From Pseudomonas persica (lineage in GTDB: Bacteria; Pseudomonadota; Gammaproteobacteria; Pseudomonadales; Pseudomonadaceae): a DNA stretch of 64,000 nt. The notes beneath the pieces were generated by a model. The model was not told where the DNA came from. It did not search any database and worked only from the letters and a program-made list of their open reading frames with translations. Below, piece after piece: positions 1-8,023 of this stretch (position 1 is its first letter; each line of letters opens with the position of its first letter). Where the stretch lies: assembly GCF_900291015.1 (NCBI RefSeq), contig NZ_OLKL01000045.1:99551-163550 (forward strand), in the 5' to 3' direction. Made by a program: the position numbers and the translations under genes.

Positions 1-69
1 CAGGATGCACGGACCGCTTGCGAATTCAGTTCTCTATGCGACAGCGCAGCCCAAAGGGCTGGGCCATCT

Positions 70-114
70 CCCACAGGATCACCACAGGCTTGAACATTGT
101 GGTGATCCTGTGGG
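70..114. repeat. Inverted repeat downstream of the sigma factor gene
   Basis: CCCACAGGATCACCAC at 70-85 is matched by its exact reverse complement at 99-114, leaving a 13-base loop. The CTGTGGGAGC end is the outer part of the P. putida REP sequence, but the right arm continues into GCTGGCTTGCCGGCG rather than the usual core. It sits just past the stop of the minus-strand sigma factor gene and could stabilise or terminate that transcript. There is no T tract, so terminator function is only inferred. Confidence 0.6.
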
Positions 115-151
115 AGCTGGCTTGCCGGCGATAGGGCCAGTACGGCAAACA

Positions 152-1390
152 TCATTCGATGGCCTGCAAGCGCCGCTCGATATGCCTGCGCTCCGGCGCC
201 TGCCGGGTCAGCGCCAGCGCCTGCCGCCAGGCCGCACGCGCCTCCTCCACACGCCCCAGCTGGTAATACAGTTCGGCCCGCGCCGCATGGGCCAGGTGAT
301 AGTCCAGCAACTCCCCCCGCGCCAGAATCCCTTCGACCTCCCGCAGGCCAACCTCCGGCCCATCCCGCTTCGCCAGCGCCACGGCCCGGTTCAGCTCTAC
401 CACTGCTGACGGCCAATGCCGCTGCAACACGTCATACAGCCCGACGATCTCCGCCCAGTCGGTCTCTTCGGCGGTCGCCGCTTCGGCATGCACCGCGGCA
501 ATCGCCGCCTGCACGGTATAGGCACCGAACGCCCGGCTTTGCAGGGCCTGGCGCACCAGTTCGCAACCTTCGACAATGCGTTGCCGGTCCCACAGGCTAC
601 GGTCCTGCTGTTCCAGCAATACCAGGTTGCCCTGGCCATCGGTACGCGCCCGCTGCCGGGATGCTTGCAACAACATCAAGGCCAGCAGGCCGACCGCCTC
701 CGGGTCAGGCAGCAATTGCACCAGCAAGCGCGCCAGGCGAATGGCTTCATCGCTCAGTTCCTGCTGCAACAGCGCCTCGCCCGACGACGCCGAATAGCCC
801 TCGTTGAACACCAGGTAGATCACTCGCAGTACACTTTCCAGGCGCTCGGGCAGTTCGTTCAGCTCCGGCACCTGGTAAGGGATGCCGGCATCGCGGATCT
901 TGGCCTTGGCGCGCACGATGCGCTGGGCGATGGTGGCCGGGCTTTGCAGGAAAGCGCGGGCGATCTGCTCGGTGGTCAGGTCGCACACTTCACGCAGGGT
1001 CAGCGGCACCTGGGCATCGGCGGACAGGGCCGGGTGGCAGCAGGTGAAGATCAGCCGCAGGCGGTCGTCGGCCAGCAACTCGTCTTCGCTGGGGTCGTGG
1101 GCCTGGCCGTCGAGCAGCATGCTCAGGTCCGCCTGGGAACGGTCGAAGCGGGCGCGTCGGCGCAGCGCATCGATGGCTTTGAAGCGGCCGGTGGAAACCA
1201 GCCACGCCCGCGGGCTATCAGGGATTCCGTCGCGCTGCCAGCGCTCGACGGCGATGAAGAAGGCATCGTGCATGGCCTCCTCGGCCAGGTCGAAATCACC
1301 CAGCAGGCGGATCAGCGTCGCCAGGATGCGCCGCGACTCGCGCCGGTAGACCGCCTCGACCTCGGCACGCACCTGCGCCAGTGCCGTCAT
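152..1390 (-). CDS. ECF42-type RNA polymerase sigma factor
   Basis: A 412-residue protein. The first about 180 residues carry sigma region 2 (FDLAEEAMHDAFFIAVERW, then SPRAWLVSTGRFKAIDALRR) and region 4 (LREVCDLTTEQIARAFLQS, then TIAQRIVRAKAKIRDAGIPY). A long C-terminal helical, TPR-like extension follows (about 180-412, including VFNEGYSASSG and VVELNRAVALAKRDGP). That extension, plus a neighbouring DGPF-motif protein, is the signature of the ECF42 group. It is the last gene of the cluster read from 2711 to 152; its ATG shares one base with the TGA of the SRPBCC gene (TGATG). No anti-sigma gene is present, which is normal for ECF42, where the C-terminal extension is thought to control activity. 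The target promoter cannot be deduced here. Confidence 0.9.
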   Translation of the reverse strand: MTALAQVRAEVEAVYRRESRRILATLIRLLGDFDLAEEAMHDAFFIAVERWQRDGIPDSPRAWLVSTGRFKAIDALRRRARFDRSQADLSMLLDGQAHDPSEDELLADDRLRLIFTCCHPALSADAQVPLTLREVCDLTTEQIARAFLQSPATIAQRIVRAKAKIRDAGIPYQVPELNELPERLESVLRVIYLVFNEGYSASSGEALLQQELSDEAIRLARLLVQLLPDPEAVGLLALMLLQASRQRARTDGQGNLVLLEQQDRSLWDRQRIVEGCELVRQALQSRAFGAYTVQAAIAAVHAEAATAEETDWAEIVGLYDVLQRHWPSAVVELNRAVALAKRDGPEVGLREVEGILARGELLDYHLAHAARAELYYQLGRVEEARAAWRQALALTRQAPERRHIERRLQAIE

Positions 1391-1875
1391 CAGTCGGGCA
1401 TCCGCTGGGTCACCACCTCCACCAGGCGGTCCAGGCTTTCTCCCCAGCCCTGGTGGAAGCCCATTTCCTCATGGGCGCGGCAGTCGGCGGCATTCCAGTG
1501 CCAGGCGCGGGCGGTGTAGCGGGTTTTGCCCTGCTCCTCGTCAAAACTGATCACGGCGGTCATGAAGGCCTTGTCCGCAGGCACCCAGCCTGGGCCAAAG
1601 GCATCGGTGAACACCAGCCGTCGCGGCGCGACAATTTCCAGGAACACGCCCTGGTTCGGGTACTCGCTGCCATCCGGCGCCCGCATCAGGGTGCGGAACA
1701 GGCCCCCGCTCCACAACTGCATTTCGCACTCCGGGGTGGTCATGCCATGCGGCCCCCACCACTGCATCAGCCACTGGGGGTCGGTCCAGGCGCGGAATAC
1801 CTTGGCCGGTGGCGCGTCGATCAGGCGGCTGATGGACAACTCGTGTTGCGCTTGCGCGGGGTGTGCAAGGCTCAT
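1390..1875 (-). CDS. SRPBCC (AHSA1-like) domain protein
   Basis: A 161-residue protein of the START/Bet v1 fold. Recognisable stretches are ELSISRLIDAPPAKVFRAW at the N-terminus, WWGPHGMTTPECEMQLWSGG in the middle and EEMGFHQGWGESLDRL near the C-terminus, all typical of activator of Hsp90 ATPase homologue 1-like proteins. These form a hydrophobic ligand pocket; the ligand is unknown. The start at 1875 has GGAGA upstream at a workable distance. It sits between the DGPF gene and the sigma factor gene in one transcription unit and is a standard passenger in ECF42 clusters. No catalytic residues can be assigned. Confidence 0.85.
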   Translation of the reverse strand: MSLAHPAQAQHELSISRLIDAPPAKVFRAWTDPQWLMQWWGPHGMTTPECEMQLWSGGLFRTLMRAPDGSEYPNQGVFLEIVAPRRLVFTDAFGPGWVPADKAFMTAVISFDEEQGKTRYTARAWHWNAADCRAHEEMGFHQGWGESLDRLVEVVTQRMPD

Positions 1876-1896
1876 GCTGGTAGGTCTCCGTTGCTG

Positions 1897-2241
1897 TCAG
1901 GGTTGCAGTTCGCGCACCGGCCGCACCTCGACACTGCCGACCCGCGCGGCGGGGATGCCCTTGGCGATGTTCAGTGCCTCGTTCAGGTCGCGGGCCTCCA
2001 CCAGGTAGAACCCCGCCAGTTGTTCCTTGGTTTCGGCAAACGGGCCGTCGGTCAGGCTCATGTGCCCGTTGCGCATGCGCACTGTGGTGGCGGTCTGCAC
2101 CGGTTTCAGCGCCTCGGCCGCCAGCATGCGCCCGGAGCCCTGGATGGATTCGGCGTACGCCATGCATTCGGCGTCTTCCGGGCTGTCGGGCAGGCTGTGC
2201 AGCAGCCCCTCGTCACAATAGACCAGGCACAGGTATTTCAT
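1897..2241 (-). CDS. YCII-related DGPF-domain protein
   Basis: A 114-residue protein beginning MKYLCLVYCDE. The start at 2241 was chosen because GGAGG lies 6 bases upstream; the reading frame stays open further upstream but without family similarity. The motif DGPFAETKEQLAGFYLVEA gives the family its name. YCII/DGPF proteins adopt a ferredoxin-like fold and are almost always encoded next to ECF42 sigma factors, as here. Their biochemical role is not established. The gene is followed 21 bases later by the SRPBCC gene and preceded by a SnoaL-like gene, so the four genes probably form one operon. Confidence 0.85.
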   Translation of the reverse strand: MKYLCLVYCDEGLLHSLPDSPEDAECMAYAESIQGSGRMLAAEALKPVQTATTVRMRNGHMSLTDGPFAETKEQLAGFYLVEARDLNEALNIAKGIPAARVGSVEVRPVRELQP

Positions 2242-2285
2242 GATTGCCTCCAGGGCATTGGCAAAGTGCGTTTGGCAATAACGGC

Positions 2286-2711
2286 TCAGGGCTTGAGATC
2301 GAACAGGGCTTTCTGGCTTTCCATGTCGAACGGCGCCGACCAGTGCTCGTGGATTACCTGCCACTGGCCACCTTGACGACGATAGCCCACGGTGGCGCGC
2401 ATGAAGCCGCACTGGCTTTCGTTGTCCGCCGGGCCACAGCGGTTCAGCCAGTGGGCCAGGGCCAGGTCGCCAGCGGCATGCACGGTAAGCTCGGCAAATT
2501 CGAAAACCATGGGGCCGGGGCACATGCCCATGCACATTTCCCAGTGCGCCTGGTAGGTGGCCTTGCCTTTGAATTGCAGGGCCTGGATGGCATCGAAGGC
2601 GACGATGTCGTCGGCATAGGGCGCGATGATGTTGGGGATGTCGCGCTCGCGCACGGCCTGCATCCAGCGCTCGATCAATTGGCGGATCTCGGTTTCGGCT
2701 GCGGTGCTCAT
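2286..2711 (-). CDS. SnoaL-like / DUF4440 NTF2-fold protein
   Basis: A 141-residue protein starting MSTAAETEIRQLIERWMQAV. GGAGGA precedes the ATG at 2711, so the longer frame starting at 2768 was not used. The pattern (N-terminal helix, NIIAPYADDIVAFDAIQALQ, then beta strands ending HEHWSAPFD) is that of the SnoaL/NTF2-like fold used by small cyclases, isomerases and ligand-binding proteins. It is the first gene of the ECF42 cluster. Such proteins recur beside ECF42 sigma factors but no substrate can be inferred. Confidence 0.8.
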   Translation of the reverse strand: MSTAAETEIRQLIERWMQAVRERDIPNIIAPYADDIVAFDAIQALQFKGKATYQAHWEMCMGMCPGPMVFEFAELTVHAAGDLALAHWLNRCGPADNESQCGFMRATVGYRRQGGQWQVIHEHWSAPFDMESQKALFDLKP

Positions 2712-2837
2712 CGGGTGTTCCTCCGACAGGTCATGGGTGGTTGGGCACGCAGTGCAGCGTGCTTTCACCTATGGTCGAACGGCAACTGGAGGAATCGACA
2801 GGTCGAGGAAATTATTCTGGCCTGATTGCGGTTTGAA

Positions 2838-2926
2838 CCTGCAGGAGCGGGCTTGCCCGCGAACCAGCCATTGCGGTGGATGGCACCGGCTGCGCCGGTG
2901 TTCGCGGCCAAAGCCGCTCCTACAGG
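2838..2926. repeat. REP-like pair with central palindrome
   Basis: Two diverged REP units face each other: a GCGGGCTTGCCCGCG core on the left and TTCGCGGCCAAAGCCGCTCC on the right. Between them, 2884-2900 is a perfect palindrome CACCGGC-TGC-GCCGGTG. The cores differ from the GCGGGTAAACCCGC type seen elsewhere in the window, so this is a second REP subclass. It separates the SnoaL gene from the DUF2790 gene. Confidence 0.7.
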
Positions 2927-2961
2927 GGTCTCGCAAGCTTCAAGCGCTCGGGCAAGCGGGC

Positions 2962-3219
2962 TCAACCCTGCTGGCAACCCTCACCCATGGCCCGGTACTG
3001 GATGGTGTGCACCTGGCCCTGGTGGTCCTCATAGGTCATGGTCGCAGGTACCACTTCGCAGACATTGGGGATGGTCGACAGGTTGATCACCCGCTTGATG
3101 TCCAGGTTCATGGAGTAGTCGTACTGCTGGGCCACGGGCTCGCTGGAAACAGGTTTGGCCTCATCGGCGAGGGCGAACGAGGACATACCGACCAATGCAA
3201 GAATCAGTAGTGGTTTCAT
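2962..3219 (-). CDS. DUF2790 secreted small protein
   Basis: An 85-residue protein with a clear signal peptide, MKPLLILALVGMSSFALADE. The mature part has DYSMNLDIKRVINLSTIPNVCEVVPATMTYEDHQG and ends CQQG, leaving two cysteines that could form a disulfide. This is the DUF2790 family, common in Pseudomonas and usually 80-95 residues. The start at 3219 fits the signal peptide; an upstream frame adds seven charged residues that would spoil it. Function is unknown; a periplasmic location is inferred. Confidence 0.85.
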   Translation of the reverse strand: MKPLLILALVGMSSFALADEAKPVSSEPVAQQYDYSMNLDIKRVINLSTIPNVCEVVPATMTYEDHQGQVHTIQYRAMGEGCQQG

Positions 3220-3444
3220 GTGTGTTTGCCTTTTGAGCATTCAAGCTGATCGATTGACTTCTATTGCCGTAAGCGGCGCGGAGAAGTTGCCATCTGCGGT
3301 GGAGATGGCACGAAGTACCGATCCCGCTTCGTACTGCCAGTGGGGATGGGTAAAAGTCTACTCCCGGCCTGGAATAGTTGAACCCCGAACTCGGATATTC
3401 ACCCTTGCCGGATATGCAACAATCTGCGACAAGATGACCGAAAA

Positions 3445-3942
3445 ATGTCAGGCCAGAGCCTCTGGCCGCCATGCAGGGTAGGACGCGCCATTTCTGAAAA
3501 TGTGTACTGTTCGAAACTTTCGGACCCGGAACGCCGGCTGCTGGACCACTTTTACCGCCAGCACGGCTCACGCATGCGCGCTGCGGGCGACGCTCAGCTG
3601 TGGGTAGCGCGCAGCCCCGGCATCATCGCGGGCCTGAGCCTGAGCGCGGTGGGCGATGGCTTGTGGCTGACCGGGTTGTTCGTCGCCCCGCAGCGGCGCA
3701 GCCAGGGGGTGGCCGGGCGCTTGATCGAGGCGGCGCTGGCCCAGGCTGGCGGGCCCACCTGGCTGTTCTGCCACCCGGACCTTGCGCCCTTCTACCAACG
3801 CCTGGGCTTCGAGGTCGCCAGGCAACTGCCGCAAGCCCTGGCTGACCGCCTGCAGCGCTACCAGCGCAGCAAGCGCCTGGTGGCACTGCAGCGGGGTCAG
3901 TCGTCGCTGGCGTCGAGCCCGGGGAACAGCACCTCGGTGTAG
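3445..3942 (+). CDS. GNAT family N-acetyltransferase
   Basis: A protein of up to 165 residues with the acetyl-CoA binding motif of GNAT enzymes, [26 protein letters not shown], followed by [19 protein letters not shown], the usual motif B with FYxRLGF. The substrate is unknown. The start is uncertain: neither the ATG at 3445 nor a GTG at 3502 has a good Shine-Dalgarno, and the conserved domain would survive with either. The 3' end overlaps the convergent peptide deformylase gene by 46 bases. Confidence 0.75.
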   Translation: MSGQSLWPPCRVGRAISENVYCSKLSDPERRLLDHFYRQHGSRMRAAGDAQLWVARSPGIIAGLSLSAVGDGLWLTGLFVAPQRRSQGVAGRLIEAALAQAGGPTWLFCHPDLAPFYQRLGFEVARQLPQALADRLQRYQRSKRLVALQRGQSSLASSPGNSTSV

Positions 3943-4433
3943 CCGAACCGGGAAAAGTCCTGGATGCGTGACGGGTACAGCCGACCGCTCAGGTGGTCGC
4001 ATTCATGCTGCACCACCCGCGCATGAAAGCCGTCGGCAAAGCGGTTGATCGGGTTGCCCTGGGGATCGATGCCTTCGTAGCAGATGTGCTTGAAACGCGG
4101 CACCACGCCGCGCAGGCCGGGCACCGACAGGCAACCTTCCCAACCGTCCTCGAGCTCGCTGGAGGTGGGCGTGATGACCGGGTTGAGCAGGATAGTCTGC
4201 GGCACCGGTTCGGCATTCGGGTAACGCTCGCTGCGCTCGAAGCCGAAGATCACCAGTTGCAGGTCGATGCCGATCTGTGGTGCGGCCAGGCCCACTCCGC
4301 CCACATGGCGCATGGTTTCGAACATGTCGTCGATCAGTTGCTGCAGTTCGGCACTGCCGAGCATATGTTCGGGTACTGGTGGGGCGATGCGCAGCAGGCG
4401 TTCGTCGCCCATCTTGAGAATGTCACGGATCAT
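3897..4433 (-). CDS. def: Peptide deformylase
   Basis: A 178-residue metalloenzyme that removes the formyl group from nascent N-terminal methionine. All three family motifs are present: [10 protein letters not shown] (motif 1), EGCLSVPG (motif 2, with the metal-binding Cys) and QHECDHLSG (motif 3, two His ligands and the catalytic Glu). Motif 3 has Cys where most enzymes have a small or hydrophobic residue between Glu and Asp. The C-terminus [17 protein letters not shown] is longer than in the main bacterial Def, and there is no fmt neighbour, so this is probably a second, accessory deformylase. Its ATG overlaps the stop of the upstream BrkB-family gene (ATGA), implying translational coupling. 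Confidence 0.9.
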   Translation of the reverse strand: MIRDILKMGDERLLRIAPPVPEHMLGSAELQQLIDDMFETMRHVGGVGLAAPQIGIDLQLVIFGFERSERYPNAEPVPQTILLNPVITPTSSELEDGWEGCLSVPGLRGVVPRFKHICYEGIDPQGNPINRFADGFHARVVQHECDHLSGRLYPSRIQDFSRFGYTEVLFPGLDASDD

Positions 4434-5389
4434 CGGGGGTTCGGCTCGGAAGGTTGGTGCTCGCTCGGTATCGGGTGTTCATGGCCCAGCACGGTAATGG
4501 TTTCCCGCGGTTTGTGCTCATCGAAGTCCTTTTCGCCAGGGTTCTTGCCCTCGCTCGACATGTGCTCGATCACTGCATTCATCTCCGCGCCCAGCAGCAA
4601 CACGGCGGCGGAAATATAGAAATACAGCAATAGCACGATGATTGCACCGATACTGCCGTACATCGCGTTGTAGTCGGCAAAGGCCTTCACGTAGTAGGCA
4701 AAGCCCAACGACGCCACGATCCACACCACCACCGCCAGCACCGAGCCCGGAGTGATGAAGCGGAACTGCTGCTTCACATCGGGCATCACGTAGTAGATCA
4801 GCGCCACCGCCACCATCATCAGGATGATGATCGCCGGCCAGCGCAGGATGGTCCATACCGTGACGATCACCTCCTGCATGCCGACCTGGGCAGCAATCCA
4901 CTCCATCACCTGCGGCCCCAGCACCATCAGCGCCGCAGCCACCAGCAACATGCCGGCGATGCCCACGGTGTAGATGATCGACAACGGAATGCGCTTCCAC
5001 ACCGGGCGCCCCTCGGGCACATCGTAGGCGGCGTTCATCGCGCTCATCATCAGGCGCACACCGGCCGATGCGGTCCACAAGGCAATCACGATACCCACCG
5101 ACAACAGCCCGCCCTTGGACTGCTGCAGCTGGTCGATCACCGGGTTCACCTGCTCCAGCGCCTGGGGTGGCAGCACCAGTTCCGATTGCAGACGCAGCCA
5201 GGAGAAGAAGTCCGGCAGGTGCAGGAAGCCGATCAGGGCGATCAGGAACAGCAGGAACGGGAACAGCGAAAACAGCATCTGGTAGGCCAGCGCGGAGGCG
5301 TAGGTCGACATCTCGTCGTCGAGGAATTCCTTGACGGTGCGTACCAGCACGCGGTGCAGGGGCAGGCCGCGCAGGTCGGGGAAAATCAT
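4430..5389 (-). CDS. YihY/BrkB (UPF0761) family inner-membrane protein
   Basis: A 319-residue integral membrane protein. Typical family features are the N-terminal [32 protein letters not shown], the [20 protein letters not shown] segment and the late [20 protein letters not shown] segment; about six membrane helices are visible. The C-terminal tail (after [16 protein letters not shown]) is hydrophilic. The family was once called ribonuclease BN by mistake; its true role is not settled. The start at 5389 has AGGAGA six bases upstream. It overlaps the deformylase gene by four bases and probably leads a two-gene operon. Confidence 0.88.
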   Translation of the reverse strand: MIFPDLRGLPLHRVLVRTVKEFLDDEMSTYASALAYQMLFSLFPFLLFLIALIGFLHLPDFFSWLRLQSELVLPPQALEQVNPVIDQLQQSKGGLLSVGIVIALWTASAGVRLMMSAMNAAYDVPEGRPVWKRIPLSIIYTVGIAGMLLVAAALMVLGPQVMEWIAAQVGMQEVIVTVWTILRWPAIIILMMVAVALIYYVMPDVKQQFRFITPGSVLAVVVWIVASLGFAYYVKAFADYNAMYGSIGAIIVLLLYFYISAAVLLLGAEMNAVIEHMSSEGKNPGEKDFDEHKPRETITVLGHEHPIPSEHQPSEPNPR

Positions 5390-5499
5390 AGCGTCTCCTT
5401 TCGCCGCTTGATTCGTGAGTACCACGGGTAAGTCTAATAGACCATGCCGTTGCTGTGCTGATCCCGGCCATGCTGCAAGAATTTGCTTACGCCGGTACT

Positions 5500-5596
5500 G
5501 GCCTCTTCGCGGGTAAACCCGCTCCCACAGGTCCTCCACTGCCCCTTGAGAGCTGTGGTGTACCTGTGGGAGCGGGCGTGCCCGCGAAGAGGCCGC
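5500..5596. repeat. REP pair, inverted
   Basis: A left unit CTCTTCGCGGGTAAACCCGC followed by CTCCCACAGG faces a right unit CCTGTGGGAGCGGGCG with core TGCCCGCGAAGAGGCC. This is the standard head-to-head REP arrangement of P. putida. It occupies most of the 295-base gap between the divergent BrkB gene and the gene at 5685; nothing else is recognisable in that gap. Confidence 0.85.
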
Positions 5597-5684
5597 TACA
5601 GCCAGAGCAGATGGCAAACCTTGCCCCGCTACCCGCCACCCCTCACAATGCAGGCCTTCATAGCGTCAACCCGCAGGAACCTGC

Positions 5685-6065
5685 ATGAAACTCGACAAAC
5701 CCGCCGCCATCGCCCGGCGCAACGAAGCACTGGCCCGCCCGGTGCTGACCAGCAGCAACACCCTGTTCGCCATCCTCGACCGCAAGCGCAACCTGTGGTG
5801 GTTCGAGGTGCCGGTGGCGCTGCTGCGCAAGGGCCAGCCCGACTGGGTCAACCTGCTGCTGCACACCCCGGAAAGCGACGAGCTGCAGCACCTGAAAGTA
5901 CCGATCAACTTCCTGCGCGCTCACCAGGAACACATGGAAGTGCGCAACCCCGGCAAGCGCCGCTCGACCATCAGCCTGGCCCTCAGCGCCGACCGCGACT
6001 CGCTGCTGCGCGACACCCGCCCCGGTGGCGAACAGCTGGACTTCCGTACCTTCGTGCAGGCCTGA
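5685..6065 (+). CDS. Conserved hypothetical protein
   Basis: A 126-residue soluble protein not assigned to a known family. Visible features are a central aromatic stretch, NLWWFEVPVALLRKGQPDWVN, and a charged C-terminal half (RNPGKRRSTISLALSADRDS). There is no signal peptide or membrane helix. Codon use matches the neighbours and the start has AGGA upstream. The stop codon directly abuts the stop of the convergent S1-domain gene. Confidence 0.7.
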   Translation: MKLDKPAAIARRNEALARPVLTSSNTLFAILDRKRNLWWFEVPVALLRKGQPDWVNLLLHTPESDELQHLKVPINFLRAHQEHMEVRNPGKRRSTISLALSADRDSLLRDTRPGGEQLDFRTFVQA

Positions 6066-6902
6066 TCAGGCCTTCTCGATCCGATCGTCATGGATGACGA
6101 TGCGGCCCTCCTTGAACAACCCGCCAATGGCCTTCTTGAAGTTGCCCTTGCTGACGTTGAACAGCTTGCTGATCAGCGCCGGGTCGCTCTTGTCGCACAC
6201 CCCCAGCACCCCGCCTTCGGCCTCCAGGCGCGCCATGATCTGCTCCTGCAGGCTGTCGGCCAGGGCAGCGCCGACCGGTTGCAGGCTCAAGGCGATCTTG
6301 CCGTCCGCGCGCACTTCCTTGATGAAGCCCTTCTCGTGCATGCCCGAGCGCAGGAACTTGAACACCTCGTTCTTGTGGATCAGGCCCCAGTGGCGGTTGT
6401 TGATGATCGCCTTGAAGCCCATCGGCGTCTCGCCGGCCACCAGCAGCTCGACCGGCTGGCCCACCTGGTAGTCCGCCGGCGTGCGGTCCAGGTAGCGGTC
6501 CAGGCGTGAAGTGGCAGTGATGCGGCGGGTGCGCTTGTCGAGGTACACGTGCACCACACAGTAGTCGCCGATCTTCAGCGGCCGCGCCTCTTCCGAGTAC
6601 GGCATCAGCAGGTCCTTGGACAGGCCCCAGTCGAGGAAGATGCCGGCCCCGTTGATGTCCTTGACCTTGAGGCTGGCGAACTCGCCGACCTGCACCTTGG
6701 GCTTTTCGGTGGTGGCGATCAGCTGGTCTTCGCTGTCCAGGTAGATGAACACGTTCAGCCAGTCATCCACCTCGGTTTCGGCGTTTTTCGGGATATAGCG
6801 CCCGGGCAGCAGGATCTCGCCGTCGGCACCGCCGTCCAGGTACAGGCCGAAGTCCACGTGTTTCACGATTTGCAAACTGTTGTAACGCCCAAGCAGAGCC
6901 AT
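6066..6902 (-). CDS. CvfB-like S1-domain RNA-binding protein
   Basis: A 278-residue cytoplasmic protein of the CvfB/YitL family. It has tandem S1-like OB folds: VKHVDFGLYLDGGADGEILL near the N-terminus, VKDINGAGIFLDWGLSKDLL around residue 80, and GFKAIINNRHWGLIHKNEVF around residue 170. A winged-helix-like C-terminus (SDPALISKLFNVSKGNFKKA, then GGLFKEGRIVIHDDRI) completes the architecture. Family members bind RNA and have been tied to virulence-factor regulation in Staphylococcus; the role in Pseudomonas is unclear. It is monocistronic as far as the sequence shows. Confidence 0.85.
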   Translation of the reverse strand: MALLGRYNSLQIVKHVDFGLYLDGGADGEILLPGRYIPKNAETEVDDWLNVFIYLDSEDQLIATTEKPKVQVGEFASLKVKDINGAGIFLDWGLSKDLLMPYSEEARPLKIGDYCVVHVYLDKRTRRITATSRLDRYLDRTPADYQVGQPVELLVAGETPMGFKAIINNRHWGLIHKNEVFKFLRSGMHEKGFIKEVRADGKIALSLQPVGAALADSLQEQIMARLEAEGGVLGVCDKSDPALISKLFNVSKGNFKKAIGGLFKEGRIVIHDDRIEKA

Positions 6903-7033
6903 TTCCGATGTTCCTCAAGACAAGGCGGCTATTCTACACCTGAAGCCAGCGCGCCGCCCGACCGCTGATGCAGTGGAACCGTCAGCCTCCCCCTTGCGTC
7001 TACCGTCTGGCCAGCACCCGCAAGGAACAGCCC

Positions 7034-7900
7034 ATGCCGCTACGCCTGTCCAAAGCCCTGCTCGTCGCCATCGGCTGCGCCCTGGCCCTGGTCGCCTGCA
7101 GCCGTATCGACCTGGCCTACCGCAACCTCGACCGCCTGGTGCCGTGGTCGCTGGGCGACTACCTGGCCATGAACCGTGAGCAGAAGGCCATGCTTGACGA
7201 CCGGCTGCGGGAGCACCTGGCCTGGCATTGCAAGACCCAACTGCCCGGCTACCTCGACTGGCTGGACCGGGTACGCGCCATGGTCGTCGATGACCAGGTG
7301 ACCGACCAGGCCCTGCAGCAGCGCACCCGCGAAGCCCGCGAGGCGATTGGCCGGGTGGCCGAGGAAATCACCCCTTCGGCCACCGAGTTGCTACGCGGCA
7401 TGAGCGATACCCAGGTAGCGGAGATGCGCGAGGCGTTCCGCGAGGATATCAGCGAACGGCAGAAGCAGTATGTGGATACACCGTTGTCCAGGCAGATCGC
7501 CCGCCGCAGCGAACGCATGGAGAAACGCCTGACGCCGTGGTTTGGCGAGCTGACCGCGGTGCAGAAGCAGCGCGTACAGGCCTGGTCCCAGGCACTGGGC
7601 GACCAGAACCGCGAACGGATCGCCAACCGCGCGCACTGGCAGCAGCAATTGCTGCTGGCGATGAACCAGCGCAACGACGCCAGCTTCGAGCCGCGCCTGG
7701 CGACGCTGTTGCAGCGCAAGGAAAGCCTGTGGACGTCTGAGTACCGGGCGGCGTATCAGAATACCGAGCAGCAGGCGCGCAGCTTGCTGGTGGATCTGGT
7801 GCACCAGAGTACCCCGCAGCAGCGGCGGTTCCTGCAGGAGCGGTTGGGCAAGGTGCGTACCGATTTCAGTGAATTGAAGTGCTTGAAGGGGGGAGTGTGA
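7034..7900 (+). CDS. DUF6279 family lipoprotein
   Basis: A 288-residue predicted lipoprotein. The signal sequence MPLRLSKALLVAIGCALAL ends in the lipobox LVAC|S, so the mature protein would begin with a lipidated Cys at about residue 22. The rest is almost entirely helical and rich in Arg, Glu and Gln, with repeated patterns such as RQIARRSERMEKRLTPWFGE. This is the DUF6279 family. The start at 7034 is supported by AAGGA upstream. An envelope role is likely but unknown. Confidence 0.85.
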   Translation: MPLRLSKALLVAIGCALALVACSRIDLAYRNLDRLVPWSLGDYLAMNREQKAMLDDRLREHLAWHCKTQLPGYLDWLDRVRAMVVDDQVTDQALQQRTREAREAIGRVAEEITPSATELLRGMSDTQVAEMREAFREDISERQKQYVDTPLSRQIARRSERMEKRLTPWFGELTAVQKQRVQAWSQALGDQNRERIANRAHWQQQLLLAMNQRNDASFEPRLATLLQRKESLWTSEYRAAYQNTEQQARSLLVDLVHQSTPQQRRFLQERLGKVRTDFSELKCLKGGV

Positions 7901-7907
7901 AAAGCAG

Positions 7908-8010
7908 GCCCGGCCTCTTCGCGGGTAAACCCGCTCCCACAGGTACGGCACAGGGCTCGAAACCAGTGGGGTCCCTGTGGGAGCGGGTTTACCCGCGAAG
8001 TGGCCGGGCC
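7908..8010. repeat. REP pair, inverted
   Basis: A perfect GCGGGTAAACCCGC core with CTCCCACAGG at 7920-7942 faces CCTGTGGGAGCGGGTTTACC with CGCGAAG further right. It fills the gap between the convergent lipoprotein and aceK genes and probably protects or ends both transcripts. Confidence 0.85.
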
Positions 8011-8023
8011 TGATAAAGCATGA

